64,000 nucleotides of DNA from Mangrovicella endophytica (GTDB lineage: Bacteria; Pseudomonadota; Alphaproteobacteria; Rhizobiales; Rhizobiaceae), in the NCBI RefSeq assembly GCF_002893625.1, contig NZ_PKMZ01000004.1, forward strand, positions 214,032 to 278,031. Reading direction: 5' to 3'. The notes under the pieces were generated by a model. It saw only the letters and a program-made list of their open reading frames with translations. It was not told the origin of the DNA and did no database searches. Position 1 is the stretch's first letter, and the number at the start of each line of letters is the position of its first letter. A program made the translations under genes and the position numbers. This document shows positions 21,864 through 31,134 of the stretch, one piece after another.

Positions 21864-22811
21864 ATGAGGACACTGACCCTTCGGCAGCTGCGGTCGATCC
21901 AGGCCATCCACCAGCACGGCACCATTGCCGCGGCGGCGCGTGTCCTCGGGCTGACGTCACCGGCGGTCACCCTACAGATAAAACAGCTGGAGGGCGACTG
22001 CGGGCTGCTGTTGTTCGACCGCACCAACGAGGGCATGATCTTGACCGCTGCGGGCCGGGCGGCGCTGAAGGCGGCGAATGCCGTCGACACCGTGCTGCGT
22101 GCCCTCGACGACGAATTCGACGCCTTGAAGGGCGTGCGCGCCGGCTCGATCCGGCTCGGCGTCGTGTCCACAGCGAAGTACTTCGCGCCGCGGCTGATCG
22201 CCGGCTTTCGCGCCGAGCATCCCGATGTCGACATCCGGCTCTTGGTCGGCAACCGTGCCGACATTGTCGCCAAGCTCGGCGCCTATGAGCTCGACATCGT
22301 CTTGATGGGCCAGGCGCCGACGGAGTTTCCGGCGCAGTCGACCGTCTTTGGCGATCATCCGCTGGTGATGATCGCGCGGCCGGACCATCCGCTGACGCGA
22401 GAGCGGCAGATTCCACGGGCACGCCTCCTGCAGGAGACGATCATCATCCGCGAGCCGGGCTCCGGCACCCGCAAGTCGCTGGAGCTGTTCTTCGCCTCCG
22501 TGCCTGGCTCGCTGGAGCGAAACAGCGTCGAGATGGGCTCCAACGAGACGATCAAGCAGGCTGTCATGGCCGGGCTCGGCATTGCCTTCATCTCCGCCCA
22601 TACGATCGGCTTCGAGGTGGAGATGGGGCGGCTCGCCATCCTCGACGTCGTCGACATGCCGGTGCGGCGGCAGTGGTTCGTGGTGTCGCGCAAGGACCGG
22701 GCGGAATCGCCGGCCGAGAAGGCCTTCCACGCCTATCTCTCGCAACACGGGCCGGAGCATCTGCCGCTGATCGGAACGCTCTATCCGGCCGCGAGTACCG
22801 CGAAGCCTTAA
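21864..22811 (+). CDS. cbbR: LysR-type transcriptional regulator of the Calvin cycle
   Basis: This 315-aa LysR-family protein has the N-terminal winged helix-turn-helix (TLRQLRSIQAIHQHGTIAAA, LTSPAVTLQIKQLEGD) and a C-terminal effector-binding domain (IRLGVVSTAKYFAPRLIAGF). It is divergent to the cbb operon, the standard CbbR arrangement, so activation of cbbF-rpe in response to metabolites such as NADPH or RuBP is expected from the family. Length is normal. Confidence 0.94.
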   Translation: MRTLTLRQLRSIQAIHQHGTIAAAARVLGLTSPAVTLQIKQLEGDCGLLLFDRTNEGMILTAAGRAALKAANAVDTVLRALDDEFDALKGVRAGSIRLGVVSTAKYFAPRLIAGFRAEHPDVDIRLLVGNRADIVAKLGAYELDIVLMGQAPTEFPAQSTVFGDHPLVMIARPDHPLTRERQIPRARLLQETIIIREPGSGTRKSLELFFASVPGSLERNSVEMGSNETIKQAVMAGLGIAFISAHTIGFEVEMGRLAILDVVDMPVRRQWFVVSRKDRAESPAEKAFHAYLSQHGPEHLPLIGTLYPAASTAKP

Positions 22812-22933
22812 GAGGTTGGCCGAAGCTGATACTGCGCTCGCATAGCGGCCTCCCGCAATCAGCGGTGCCGGCGGGTGGAGCGTGCTGCCTCTATCCGCTA
22901 GATTGCAGGCTTCATGCGACAGCAAGGACAGGG

Positions 22934-23455
22934 ATGATGGACGTCAACGGCTGGCCGGTGCTGATCACCGTCGCGCTCGCGGTCTTCCTCACCATGGAAG
23001 GCGTCGCCTGGGCCGCGCATAAATACATCATGCATGGCTGGGGCTGGGGCTGGCACCGCTCTCATCACGAGCCGCACGAGGGCCTGTTCGAGAAGAACGA
23101 CCTCTATGCCGTCGTCTTCGCGCTCTTCGCCATCCTGCTCTTCTTCATCGGCAGTTACGGCTACCCGCTGGTGACTGCGATCGCCGCCGGCATCACGCTC
23201 TATGGGCTGTTCTACTTCATCGTGCATGATGGGCTGGTGCATCAGCGCTGGCCGTTCCGCCATATCCCGCACAAGGGCTATGCCAAGCGCCTGGTGCAGG
23301 CGCACCGGCTCCATCATGCGGTGAAGGGCAAGGACGGCGCCGTGTCCTTCGGCTTCCTCTACGCCCCGCCGGTGGACCGGCTGAGCGAGGAGTTGAAGCG
23401 TTCCGGCACCGTCGCGGCCGAGCGCCGCAACGAGACCGCAGCGCCGCGCTCCTGA
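22934..23455 (+). CDS. crtZ: Beta-carotene 3-hydroxylase
   Basis: This 173-aa membrane di-iron hydroxylase converts beta-carotene to zeaxanthin. Its histidine clusters are clear: HKYIMHGWGWGWHRSHHEPH near the N-terminus, then HDGLVHQRWPFRHIPHKGY and QAHRLHHAVKG. Hydrophobic helices lie between them. The start at 22934 (or the adjacent ATG at 22937) has AAGGACAGGG just upstream; longer in-frame extension overlaps cbbR and is rejected. It is convergent with crtB, only 15 bp apart. Confidence 0.95.
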   Translation: MMDVNGWPVLITVALAVFLTMEGVAWAAHKYIMHGWGWGWHRSHHEPHEGLFEKNDLYAVVFALFAILLFFIGSYGYPLVTAIAAGITLYGLFYFIVHDGLVHQRWPFRHIPHKGYAKRLVQAHRLHHAVKGKDGAVSFGFLYAPPVDRLSEELKRSGTVAAERRNETAAPRS

Positions 23456-23470
23456 CCGCCGGCCTCTAAT

Positions 23471-24451
23471 CTAACGCGGCCGCGTCCAGAGCTTGGCCGC
23501 GCGCGGCGGCTCGGGCGCGATGCGCGAGGCGAGTGCGGCGGCATAGCCGCGCGCGACATGCCGCAGCTTGGCGGCCTTCGAGGTCGAGATCCGCGCGTCC
23601 CAGGCCGCCGGCCCCTTGGCCACCACCCGCAAGCCGATCTCGCGATAAACGCCGTTTGCGGTCGCGACCGCCCAGGCGGAGCGCAGCGGCAGCCCCTTCA
23701 GCCCGACCAGCGCCGAGGCATAGTAGGGCTCGGCGAGGACGATCAGCCCCTGCGCCAGACTTGCGATCGCCGCGCGGTTTTCCGGCGCCGCGACGGCATC
23801 GGCCGGCACACCCGCCTCGGCCAGCCACTCCGCCGGCAGGTAGACGCGGCCATTCTCAGCATCCTCGACGATGTCGCGGGCGATGTTGGTGAGTTGGAAG
23901 GCCAGGCCGAGGTCACAGGCTCGGTCGAGCACTGACTCGTCGCTGACGCCCATCACGCGCGCCATCATCACACCGACGGCACCCGCGACGGCGTAGCAAT
24001 ATTCGAGGAGGTCGGCCTCGGTGCGGTAGGTTCGACCGGCGACGTCCATGGCATAGCCGTCGAGGTGCGACAGCACGAGGGCCGGCGGCAGGTGATGGCG
24101 GGCGGCGACTTCCGCCAGCGCCTGGAAGGCCGGATGCGACGGCGGGTTGCCCGCGAGCGCCGCCTCGGTGTCGCGGCGCAGCGTGGCCAGACGCGCTTCG
24201 GCTGAGGCGGCATTGGCGGCCGCCGCCGCGATCGTGGGGCGATGGCCGAGCTCCTGCCCGTCGACGGTATCGTCGCAATGCCGGCACCAGGCATAGAGCA
24301 GCATGGCGCTGCGCCGGGTCGCGGGATCAAACAGACGCGCGGCGGCAGCAAAGCTTTTCGATCCCGCCGCAATGGTCTCGGCTGCCATGGAGCCGAGCTC
24401 CGCCGCGGGCGTACTCGCGCCGGCGGGGCTCGGAGGCGCGGCGTCGGCCAT
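23471..24451 (-). CDS. crtB: 15-cis-phytoene synthase
   Basis: This 326-aa squalene/phytoene synthase-family enzyme condenses two GGPP to phytoene. The first aspartate-rich motif is HCDDTVD (D60-D64) and the second lies in LTNIARDIVEDAENGRVYLP. The segment AMLLYAWCRHCDD is characteristic. It follows crtI after 7 bp and ends the crtX-Y-I-B operon. A Ser/Ala/Pro-rich N-terminus of about 25 residues precedes the domain. Confidence 0.95.
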   Translation of the reverse strand: MADAAPPSPAGASTPAAELGSMAAETIAAGSKSFAAAARLFDPATRRSAMLLYAWCRHCDDTVDGQELGHRPTIAAAAANAASAEARLATLRRDTEAALAGNPPSHPAFQALAEVAARHHLPPALVLSHLDGYAMDVAGRTYRTEADLLEYCYAVAGAVGVMMARVMGVSDESVLDRACDLGLAFQLTNIARDIVEDAENGRVYLPAEWLAEAGVPADAVAAPENRAAIASLAQGLIVLAEPYYASALVGLKGLPLRSAWAVATANGVYREIGLRVVAKGPAAWDARISTSKAAKLRHVARGYAAALASRIAPEPPRAAKLWTRPR

Positions 24452-24458
24452 CAGGTGC

Positions 24459-25964
24459 TCAAGCCGGGGACGCGGCGGCGTCGGCGATCATCAGCCCGGC
24501 CGTCGCCTTGGCCGAGCCGACGACGCCGGGCACGCCGGCGCCCGGATGCGTGCCGGCGCCGACGAGATAGAGATTGGCAATCCTGTCGTCGCGATTGTGC
24601 GGCCGGAACCAGGCGCTCTGTGTCAGCACCGGGTCGAGCGAGAAGGCCGAGCCCAGATGCGAATTCAGCTCGGTCTTGAAATCGGCCGGGGTGAAGATGC
24701 GGCTGGTGACCAGCTCGGACTTGAGGTTCGGCATGTAGCGGGCTTCGAGGTAGGAGAGGATGCGGTCGCGGTAGAGCGGCCCCTCCACCGCCCAGTCGAT
24801 ATCGGCATTGCCAAGATGGGGCACCGGCGCCAGCACATAGTAGCTCCCCGCCCCCGCAGGGGCGAGCGAGGGATCGGTGGCGCAGGGGCTGTGGAGGTAC
24901 AGCGAAAAATCCGCCGGCAGCGAGACGCCGCGGAAAATCTCGTCGATCAGCGGACGATAGCGCGGCCCGAAGCAGACGGTGTGATGGGCCAGCTGCTCAT
25001 GATGCCGGCTGAGGCCGAAATAGATCACGAAGAGCGACATGGAGAAGCGCTGGCGCTTCAGCCGCGCCGCCTCCGTCCGACCGCGATCACTGCCGCCGAG
25101 AAGATCGCCATAGGTGTGGACGACATCGGCATTGGAGGCGACGCGATCGGCCGCAAAGCGCCGCCCGTCTTTGGTGACGAAGGCGGTCGCATGCTCGCCC
25201 GCCATCTCGATCTCGGCGACTTCGGCGTTGAGGTGGACCGTGCCGCCGAGATCGGTGAAGAGCCGGACGAGGCCGCTGACGAGAGCCCCGGTGCCACCGC
25301 GCGGGAACCAGACGCCCCATTGCCGCTCCAGCGCGTGAATCAGCGCATAGATCGACGAGGTCGCGAACGGATTGCCGCCCACAAGCAGCGAATGGAAGGA
25401 GAAGGCCTGCCGCAGCTGATCATCCTCGATGAACTGGGCCACCTTGGAATAGACGCTGCGCCACGCCTGCAGGCGCGCGAGTTGCGGCCCGGCGCGGATC
25501 ATGTCGCGGAAGTTCAGGAACGGCACGGCGCCGAGCTTCAGGTAGCCTTCCTCGAAGACGGCCCTGGAATAGGCGAGGAAGCGGCGATAGCCGTCGACAT
25601 CCGCCGGGCTCTTGGCGGCGATCTGCCGGTCGAGCTCGGCCTGGTTGTTGCCGTAGTCGAAGGCGTAGCCGTCCTCCCAGCACAGCCGGTAGAAGGGCGA
25701 GACCGGGAGCAGCTCGACATAGTCGGCCATGCGCCGGCCGGCGGCGGCGAAGAGTTCCTCCAGCGCCGAGGGATCGGTGATCACCGTCGGTCCGGCATCG
25801 AAGGTAAACCCCTGGTCCTCGTACACGTAAGCCCGCCCGCCGGGCTTGTCGCGCTTCTCCAGCAGCGTCGTCTGGATGCCGGCAGCCTGCAGGCGGATCG
25901 CCAGCGCCAGTCCCCCGAAGCCGGAGCCGATGACGACGGCCGTGGTGGCACGCCCCGCGCTCAC
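24459..25964 (-). CDS. crtI: Phytoene desaturase (lycopene-forming)
   Basis: This 501-aa FAD-dependent desaturase converts phytoene to lycopene. The N-terminal dinucleotide motif VVIGSGFGGLALAIRLQAAG, the EKRDKPGGRAYVYEDQGF block and the C-terminal CrtI signature LYLVGAGTHPGAGVPGVVGS are all present. Its start overlaps the crtY stop by 4 bp. Length is usual for bacterial CrtI. Four desaturation steps are assumed from the presence of a lycopene cyclase downstream in the pathway. Confidence 0.96.
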   Translation of the reverse strand: MSAGRATTAVVIGSGFGGLALAIRLQAAGIQTTLLEKRDKPGGRAYVYEDQGFTFDAGPTVITDPSALEELFAAAGRRMADYVELLPVSPFYRLCWEDGYAFDYGNNQAELDRQIAAKSPADVDGYRRFLAYSRAVFEEGYLKLGAVPFLNFRDMIRAGPQLARLQAWRSVYSKVAQFIEDDQLRQAFSFHSLLVGGNPFATSSIYALIHALERQWGVWFPRGGTGALVSGLVRLFTDLGGTVHLNAEVAEIEMAGEHATAFVTKDGRRFAADRVASNADVVHTYGDLLGGSDRGRTEAARLKRQRFSMSLFVIYFGLSRHHEQLAHHTVCFGPRYRPLIDEIFRGVSLPADFSLYLHSPCATDPSLAPAGAGSYYVLAPVPHLGNADIDWAVEGPLYRDRILSYLEARYMPNLKSELVTSRIFTPADFKTELNSHLGSAFSLDPVLTQSAWFRPHNRDDRIANLYLVGAGTHPGAGVPGVVGSAKATAGLMIADAAASPA

Positions 25965-27136
25965 GCGACAGCCCTCCGGAAGAAACCCGCGCCGGCGAGA
26001 ACCCTGACGGCCCGGCCGACCGGCACCGGCGGCTTGCCGCTGAGGATGCGCAGCTTGTCGGACAGGCGCAGGCGCCCGGCATAGAAGCGGGCGATCAGGC
26101 CGTCCGGCAGGCGGTGGAAGTGCTCGAGGATCCGGTAGCGCTCGGCCGGCTCGCCGGCGAGAAAGAGAAGCTTGTTCAGCATGCGGAAGTAGGAACGCTC
26201 CTTCCAGGTCGCGATCGAATGGTCGCGGATCGTCGTGAAGACGGATGGCGACGCGATGTCGGGCAAGGCGGCAATGCAGTCGGCGAGCCGCACGGCGTCG
26301 GGCAGCGAATAGCCGGTGGTCGGGTGGAACAGTGCGGCGGCCAGCCCGCTCGACGGCTGCCCCTGCTTCTCCTCCCAGAATGCCTGGATGTCGCCGCCAA
26401 GTGCGATCGGCAGGACGCCGTGCTCTTCTCGCTCGACGGCCTTCATCTGCCAGCCGTGGGAAGCAAGATAGGCGTCGATCGACGTGCGGAGACGATCCGG
26501 ATCAAGGTCCGGCCCGTCGGCATAGTAGGTGTCCTCGACCAAGAGGCGGGTCGTCGACAGCGGCAGCACGTAGACGAAGCGATAACCGTCCCTCTGCGGC
26601 ACGGTCGCGTCCATGATGATCGGGCGGACGAGCCTGTGTGGTGCGGCGAGTTCCGCCTCCTGCCCCAGGAACTTTTGGAAGCCGAGTTGCAGATGCGGCG
26701 TCGGTGTAAAGCCGCGGCCATCGATGACGCACGCGGCCCGGATCGTCCGGCCATCCGCCAGAACCACCGTGTTGGCCGTCAGATGCTCTACGGCAAAGCC
26801 CGTCTCGATGGCATCGCCGAGCGTCGCCGAGAGCACCTGCCGGAACCGCTCCGACGTGACGCTCTGGTAGCCGGTGCCGATCACGCGGCGGCGGGCGGGG
26901 AAGCGCACCTCGTAGTCCGACCAGCGATGGCAGACAAAGGGCTCCAGCCACGCCGCCGTTTCCGCCGAGATGTCGCCGGCATGGAAGGACCAGGTGTGGT
27001 TTCCGCCGATGGCGCCGGCCTCGAAGATGCGGACCAAAAGCTCCGGACGCCTCTGCCGCAGCCGCCAGGCAATGAGGCCGTTGGCAAGGCCGCCGCCCAC
27101 GAGGGCGATGTCGCAATCCCGATCGGGCATTGTCAT
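25961..27136 (-). CDS. crtY: Lycopene beta-cyclase
   Basis: This 391-aa flavoprotein cyclises lycopene to beta-carotene. It has the FAD-binding N-terminus DIALVGGGLANGLIAWRL, the CrtY-typical GGNHTWSFH motif, GYRFVYVLPLSTTRLLVEDT and HPTTGYSLPDAVRLAD. It overlaps crtX and crtI by 4 bp on either side. Length and motifs match the CrtY family rather than the CrtL or heterodimeric cyclases. Confidence 0.95.
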   Translation of the reverse strand: MTMPDRDCDIALVGGGLANGLIAWRLRQRRPELLVRIFEAGAIGGNHTWSFHAGDISAETAAWLEPFVCHRWSDYEVRFPARRRVIGTGYQSVTSERFRQVLSATLGDAIETGFAVEHLTANTVVLADGRTIRAACVIDGRGFTPTPHLQLGFQKFLGQEAELAAPHRLVRPIIMDATVPQRDGYRFVYVLPLSTTRLLVEDTYYADGPDLDPDRLRTSIDAYLASHGWQMKAVEREEHGVLPIALGGDIQAFWEEKQGQPSSGLAAALFHPTTGYSLPDAVRLADCIAALPDIASPSVFTTIRDHSIATWKERSYFRMLNKLLFLAGEPAERYRILEHFHRLPDGLIARFYAGRLRLSDKLRILSGKPPVPVGRAVRVLAGAGFFRRAVA

Positions 27137-28413
27137 CGCCGCGCCGACGCGATGTCGCCGCTCGCCTTCTCGATGATGTCAGCCGCCAAGGACGCCCCGC
27201 CCGATGCCCGAATGTCGAGGCCGATCGCGCGGGCCCTGTTTCTGTAGTTAGGCCGCGCCAGCAGCCGCTCAAGGGAGGCGCGCAGCTTGGCCGCAGTCAG
27301 GAACCGTCGCGACAGCCGCTCGCCGACGCCATGATGCACGATCCGCGCGGCGATGCCGGGCTGATCGAAGGCGATCGGGATCGCCAGCAGCGGCACGCCG
27401 GCCTCCAGCGAGTCCATGACCGTATTCAGCCCGGCATGGGTCACGCAGACGGCGGCGCGCCGGAGCACGGCCTGCTGGGGCGCGAAATCGGTGACGACGT
27501 CGGCATCGATCGACGCGGCCTCGCTCGCATCGAGGCGCCCGCAATGGGCAACGAGGCACTGCGCGCCGAGATCGCGGCAGGCCTTGGCAACCGAGCGGAA
27601 GATGTCGACGCGGTGCCCCTGCAGCGTGCCCAGCGAGGCGAACACCAGCGGGCGCTCTGGATCGAGCGCAAACGGCAGGTCTGTCGCAACCTCTGTCTGG
27701 AGACGTATGGGACCGACGGCTTGGAAGCGTGGCTCCGGCGGACGCGGAAAGTCGAAGCTGGGAACGGTCTGCGCAATGGTCGCAGATGGCGACAGGCAGT
27801 CCGCCAGCGTCTCGCGCGGCGAGATGCCGGAACGCTCCGACCAGCGTCGCAGAGTCTGCCGCTGGCGCGTCAGCAGCAGGCGCGCCACCTGCTCACCGCC
27901 GCGATTGCGCTTCAGCCCCTTCTCGCTGGGATCATAGGGCCAGGGCAGAAAGGGCAGCGGGATCGCCGGATCGGGATCGATTGGCAGGGCGGCCGCGATG
28001 GAGACGAAGGGCAGGCCGAGATGCGCCGCTAGGAGACCTGAGGCCGGCTCCATCTGGTCGCCGATGATCATCTCCGCACCGATCGCACCCAGTACGTCGG
28101 GGCCGCCGTCACAGAGCTCGTCGGTCAGCGCGGCCGTGTCGGCAACGGTGCGCAGAATGCCGAAGAGCCCGTTCGGCCGCGCCGCCCGCTCGATCACCGC
28201 ATCAAGATGCGCTCGGGCCGGATCACCTTGAGCCTCTCGGCCTCCGCCAGACCAAACTGTGGCGGCGGGAAAACCGGGGCCGACCATCGAGTCCGCACCG
28301 GCATTCAGAACGAAGGTGGCGCGGTGCCCCCGTCCCGTCAGTTCGGCGGCAAGCGCCTCGAACACCCGGATATGGCTGAAGAAGGGAGGGCATATCAGGG
28401 CGAAATGGACCAT
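27133..28413 (-). CDS. crtX: Zeaxanthin glucosyltransferase
   Basis: This 426-aa GT1-family glycosyltransferase adds glucose to the hydroxyl ends of zeaxanthin. The C-terminal nucleotide-sugar signature is FAPQQAVLRRAAVCVTHAG followed by LNTVMDSLEAGVPLLAIPIA and DQPGIAARI. The N-terminus HFALICPPFFSHIRVFEALA is typical. It is the first gene of the operon, with crtY overlapping by 4 bp. The final product predicted for the cluster is therefore zeaxanthin mono- or diglucoside. Confidence 0.93.
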   Translation of the reverse strand: MVHFALICPPFFSHIRVFEALAAELTGRGHRATFVLNAGADSMVGPGFPAATVWSGGGREAQGDPARAHLDAVIERAARPNGLFGILRTVADTAALTDELCDGGPDVLGAIGAEMIIGDQMEPASGLLAAHLGLPFVSIAAALPIDPDPAIPLPFLPWPYDPSEKGLKRNRGGEQVARLLLTRQRQTLRRWSERSGISPRETLADCLSPSATIAQTVPSFDFPRPPEPRFQAVGPIRLQTEVATDLPFALDPERPLVFASLGTLQGHRVDIFRSVAKACRDLGAQCLVAHCGRLDASEAASIDADVVTDFAPQQAVLRRAAVCVTHAGLNTVMDSLEAGVPLLAIPIAFDQPGIAARIVHHGVGERLSRRFLTAAKLRASLERLLARPNYRNRARAIGLDIRASGGASLAADIIEKASGDIASARR

Positions 28414-28530
28414 CGTGCCGTGACAATAGCGCAGCCAACCGGCGCCCGCATCGATTCCGTAGCCGCAGGCGGCCGTGTCGGGTCTGTTGCTGTGCGCAAC
28501 CCGATAGGCCGCGGCGCCGTTCCGTGGGCG

Positions 28531-29112
28531 ATGTCGGATATCCTCCAGCCCAAGCCGCAGGACAGGTCGAGCCCGTTCCCGATGAATGTGCGCGGGCGGC
28601 TCTGGGCCGGGCTCGGCATGATCGCGGTGACGCTCGCCCTGCTGGCCGCGATTGGCCGGCCAGTCACCTGCCCCTGCGGCATTGTGCGCCTATGGCAGAC
28701 CGGCGCCAATCCGGCGGAGAATTCACAGCAGTTTGCCGACTGGTATTCGCTGCTGCACATCGCCTTCGGCATCGGCCTTGCCGCCTTCGTGCGCTGGATG
28801 CGACCCGCATGGTCGCTTGGCGCCATGTTCCTCTGCGTGATCTTCGGCCACTCGATCTGGGAGGCGATGGAAAACACGCCGGCCATCGTGGCGCTGTTCT
28901 CCAGCAGCCCCAATGCCGAGCACTATGCCGGCGACAGCCTCCTCAACTCGCTCGGCGACACGCTGTTTGCGCTCGGCGGCGCAGCGACCTTCCCGCGGCT
29001 TTCCCGCACTGGTCTGATCATCATCCTCGCCGCGATCGAGACCGCGGTGACGCTCGGCGTCGGCGACGGCTTCATCGTGGGAACGCTGCGGCTGCTCGGC
29101 GTCGACATCTAA
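28531..29112 (+). CDS. DUF2585 family membrane protein
   Basis: This 193-aa protein belongs to the DUF2585 (UPF0314) family found almost only in alphaproteobacteria. It shows about four to five hydrophobic segments (for example LGMIAVTLALLAAIGRP and FADWYSLLHIAFGIG) and the family blocks CPCGIVRLWQ, FGHSIWEAMENTP and YAGDSLLNSLGDT. The start at 28531 gives a short hydrophilic N-tail; MNVRGRLW at 28582 is an alternative. It is divergent to crtX. Function is unknown. Confidence 0.85.
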   Translation: MSDILQPKPQDRSSPFPMNVRGRLWAGLGMIAVTLALLAAIGRPVTCPCGIVRLWQTGANPAENSQQFADWYSLLHIAFGIGLAAFVRWMRPAWSLGAMFLCVIFGHSIWEAMENTPAIVALFSSSPNAEHYAGDSLLNSLGDTLFALGGAATFPRLSRTGLIIILAAIETAVTLGVGDGFIVGTLRLLGVDI

Positions 29113-29145
29113 GCTGCACCGCCCTGCCGCCCGCTGAGACCGAAA

Positions 29146-30672
29146 TCAGCTGAGCCCGGCAAGGCGCGCAGCGCGACGGGCCCGCGCCTCGTCGAGCGCG
29201 GTCGGCTTGGCCGCCGCGGCTTGTTGCACCGCTCCCGTGCGCCAACCAGTGCCGGCGATGGTGACGACGCGGTTGCCGCGGAAATCCATGTCGGCGGTGA
29301 TGAAGCCGCGATCCGTCATGAAGGAGAGGAGGAAGCGGCCGCGCGAGGGCGAGTGGCTGCCATAGGCGCGCGCCAGCGCCTCGTCGGGCGGGCACGGCGC
29401 GCTGTCGCGCGCCGCCCGTGCCAGCATGAGATAGACGCCCTGCATCTCCTCCGGCAGCGCTTCGGAGCGCGCCACCACCTCAGCCCACTCCTCATCCTCG
29501 GCATCCGCGGAGATGCCGGCACGCGCCAGCGACAGGCGCCGGCGGAAGGCCGCCATGTCCGTGTCGGCGCCGCGCAGCCGCTTCAGGCGGCAATGGGTGA
29601 GGAAGTCCTGGTAGAGGATCGGCACCGGACGATAGGCGGCCTCCGGGTCCTCCAGCATCTCGGCGAAGATCGCGTCGATCAGGCCCGCGCGCTCTTCCGG
29701 TGAACGGCTGTCGTCGTCGGCGGGCTCGGCGGAGGCAGCGGGGGCCGAGACCCGCTCCATCAGCTCGCGCATCGGCACCGGCGCGGAGCGGACCGGCATC
29801 GGCAACTCGGCCGGCTCGTCGGCACCGGCAGTGAAGATGAGCTCGGCCAGCGCCTCGCGGCCATGTTCCGGCAGCGGCAGCAGCGAAGGGCGACCGCTGC
29901 GCCCGGCCGTCTCGACCGTGCCGATCTTCACCTGCGTCGGCCGGCTGTAGAGCGCCGGTCCCAGCGCCACGAAGTTACCCGTCTCCAGATCGCGGAAACG
30001 CTCGGCGGCGCGTCGGTCCATGCCGAGAAGGTCGGCGGCGCGCTGCATGTCGATATCGAGGAAGGTGCGGCCCATCAGGAAGTTCGAGGCTTCGGCCGCG
30101 ACGTTCTTGGCGAGCTTGGCGAGCCGCTGCGTCGCGATGATGCCGGCAAGCCCGCGCTTGCGGCCGCGGCACATCAGGTTTGTCATGGCGCCGAGCGAGG
30201 CGCGCCGCGCCTCGTCGGAATGCTCGCCCGCCATGGCCGGGGCGAAGAGATGCGCCTCGTCGACGGCGATCAGCATCGGATACCAGGCGCTGCGATCGGC
30301 ATCGAAGAGCCCGTTCAGGAAGGCGGCCGAGCAGTGCATCTGCACCTCGGCGTCGAGCCCTTCCAGATCGAGCACGACGGAGGCGCGATGCTGGCGGATG
30401 CGCATGGCGATGCGGGTCAGCTCCGCCGGCGTCCGGTTGGCGTCGACGATGACATGGCCGTAGCGCTCTGCGAAGCCGACGAAGTCGCCCTCGGGATCGA
30501 TGATCGCCTGCTGCACCCATTCGGCGCTGCGCTCGAGAAGCCGGCGCAGGAGATGCGACTTGCCGGATCCGGAATTGCCCTGGACCAGCAGGCGGGTCGA
30601 GAGAAGCTCTTCCAGATCGAGTTCCGCCGGCTCGCCGCTGGCGGTCGTGCCGAGATCGACGGCAACCTTCAT
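29146..30672 (-). CDS. HerA-like/DUF87 P-loop ATPase
   Basis: This 508-aa cytoplasmic ATPase has a Walker A GNSGSGKS at residues 32-39, a Walker B with DEAHLF, and an RGRKRGLAGIIATQRLAKLAK segment typical of the HerA/FtsK-like DUF87 group. HerA proteins are hexameric DNA translocases that act with nuclease NurA in end resection, but no NurA-like gene is adjacent. The C-terminal 200-odd residues are hydrophilic and match nothing I recognise. The start at 30672 has GAAGGG upstream. It is followed convergently by the DUF2585 gene, 33 bp away. DNA translocase activity is inferred from the fold. Confidence 0.8.
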   Translation of the reverse strand: MKVAVDLGTTASGEPAELDLEELLSTRLLVQGNSGSGKSHLLRRLLERSAEWVQQAIIDPEGDFVGFAERYGHVIVDANRTPAELTRIAMRIRQHRASVVLDLEGLDAEVQMHCSAAFLNGLFDADRSAWYPMLIAVDEAHLFAPAMAGEHSDEARRASLGAMTNLMCRGRKRGLAGIIATQRLAKLAKNVAAEASNFLMGRTFLDIDMQRAADLLGMDRRAAERFRDLETGNFVALGPALYSRPTQVKIGTVETAGRSGRPSLLPLPEHGREALAELIFTAGADEPAELPMPVRSAPVPMRELMERVSAPAASAEPADDDSRSPEERAGLIDAIFAEMLEDPEAAYRPVPILYQDFLTHCRLKRLRGADTDMAAFRRRLSLARAGISADAEDEEWAEVVARSEALPEEMQGVYLMLARAARDSAPCPPDEALARAYGSHSPSRGRFLLSFMTDRGFITADMDFRGNRVVTIAGTGWRTGAVQQAAAAKPTALDEARARRAARLAGLS

Positions 30673-30819
30673 CGCATGCCCTTCGGATGTCTGTGCTGGG
30701 GCTGCCACGGCAGCGTCCGGCCGCTCAGTTGGAGCGGTCGGAGGATCGCCTTCGATCTAGCACGGGAGCGGGTCCGGGAGTCGGAGCTATGGGCTGCCTG
30801 TCCACAGAATCGGAAAAGG

Positions 30820-31128
30820 TCAGGCGGCCGTCAGCGTCGGGATGCCGCTGACGTCGATGTCGCGCTCGGCATGCCAGGTGCCATATTCCGTCTGCATGCG
30901 CAGCCACACGCCCGGACCGTTTCCCAGGAGCTTGCCGACCCTCGCGGCGATCTCAGGAGTGATGGGCCGGCGCTCCATCAGGACATCGGCGAATACTGGC
31001 GTCTCAATCCGCAGCAGATGCGCGAGCTCATCCTTCGACTTGCGGAGGCTCGGCAGCACATCCTCGCGAAGGATCTCGCCGGGGTGCGTGGGACAGCGGT
31101 TCGGATCACGAAAAGCCTGGTTCGCCAC
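30820..31128 (-). CDS. higA: HigA-family antitoxin (XRE-type HTH), orphan
   Basis: This 102-aa helix-turn-helix protein has the HigA signature HPGEILREDVL at the N-terminus, an XRE domain, and the terminal GVWLRMQTEYGTWHAER block typical of HigA antitoxins. It uses a GTG start at 31128. No HigB toxin lies upstream: that position is occupied by a broken small gene of another antitoxin-like family, 6 nt away. The gene is therefore an orphan antitoxin, possibly a remnant or a captured regulator. BrnA/BrnT lie just beyond. Confidence 0.8.
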   Translation of the reverse strand: MANQAFRDPNRCPTHPGEILREDVLPSLRKSKDELAHLLRIETPVFADVLMERRPITPEIAARVGKLLGNGPGVWLRMQTEYGTWHAERDIDVSGIPTLTAA

Positions 31129-31134
31129 GACTTA

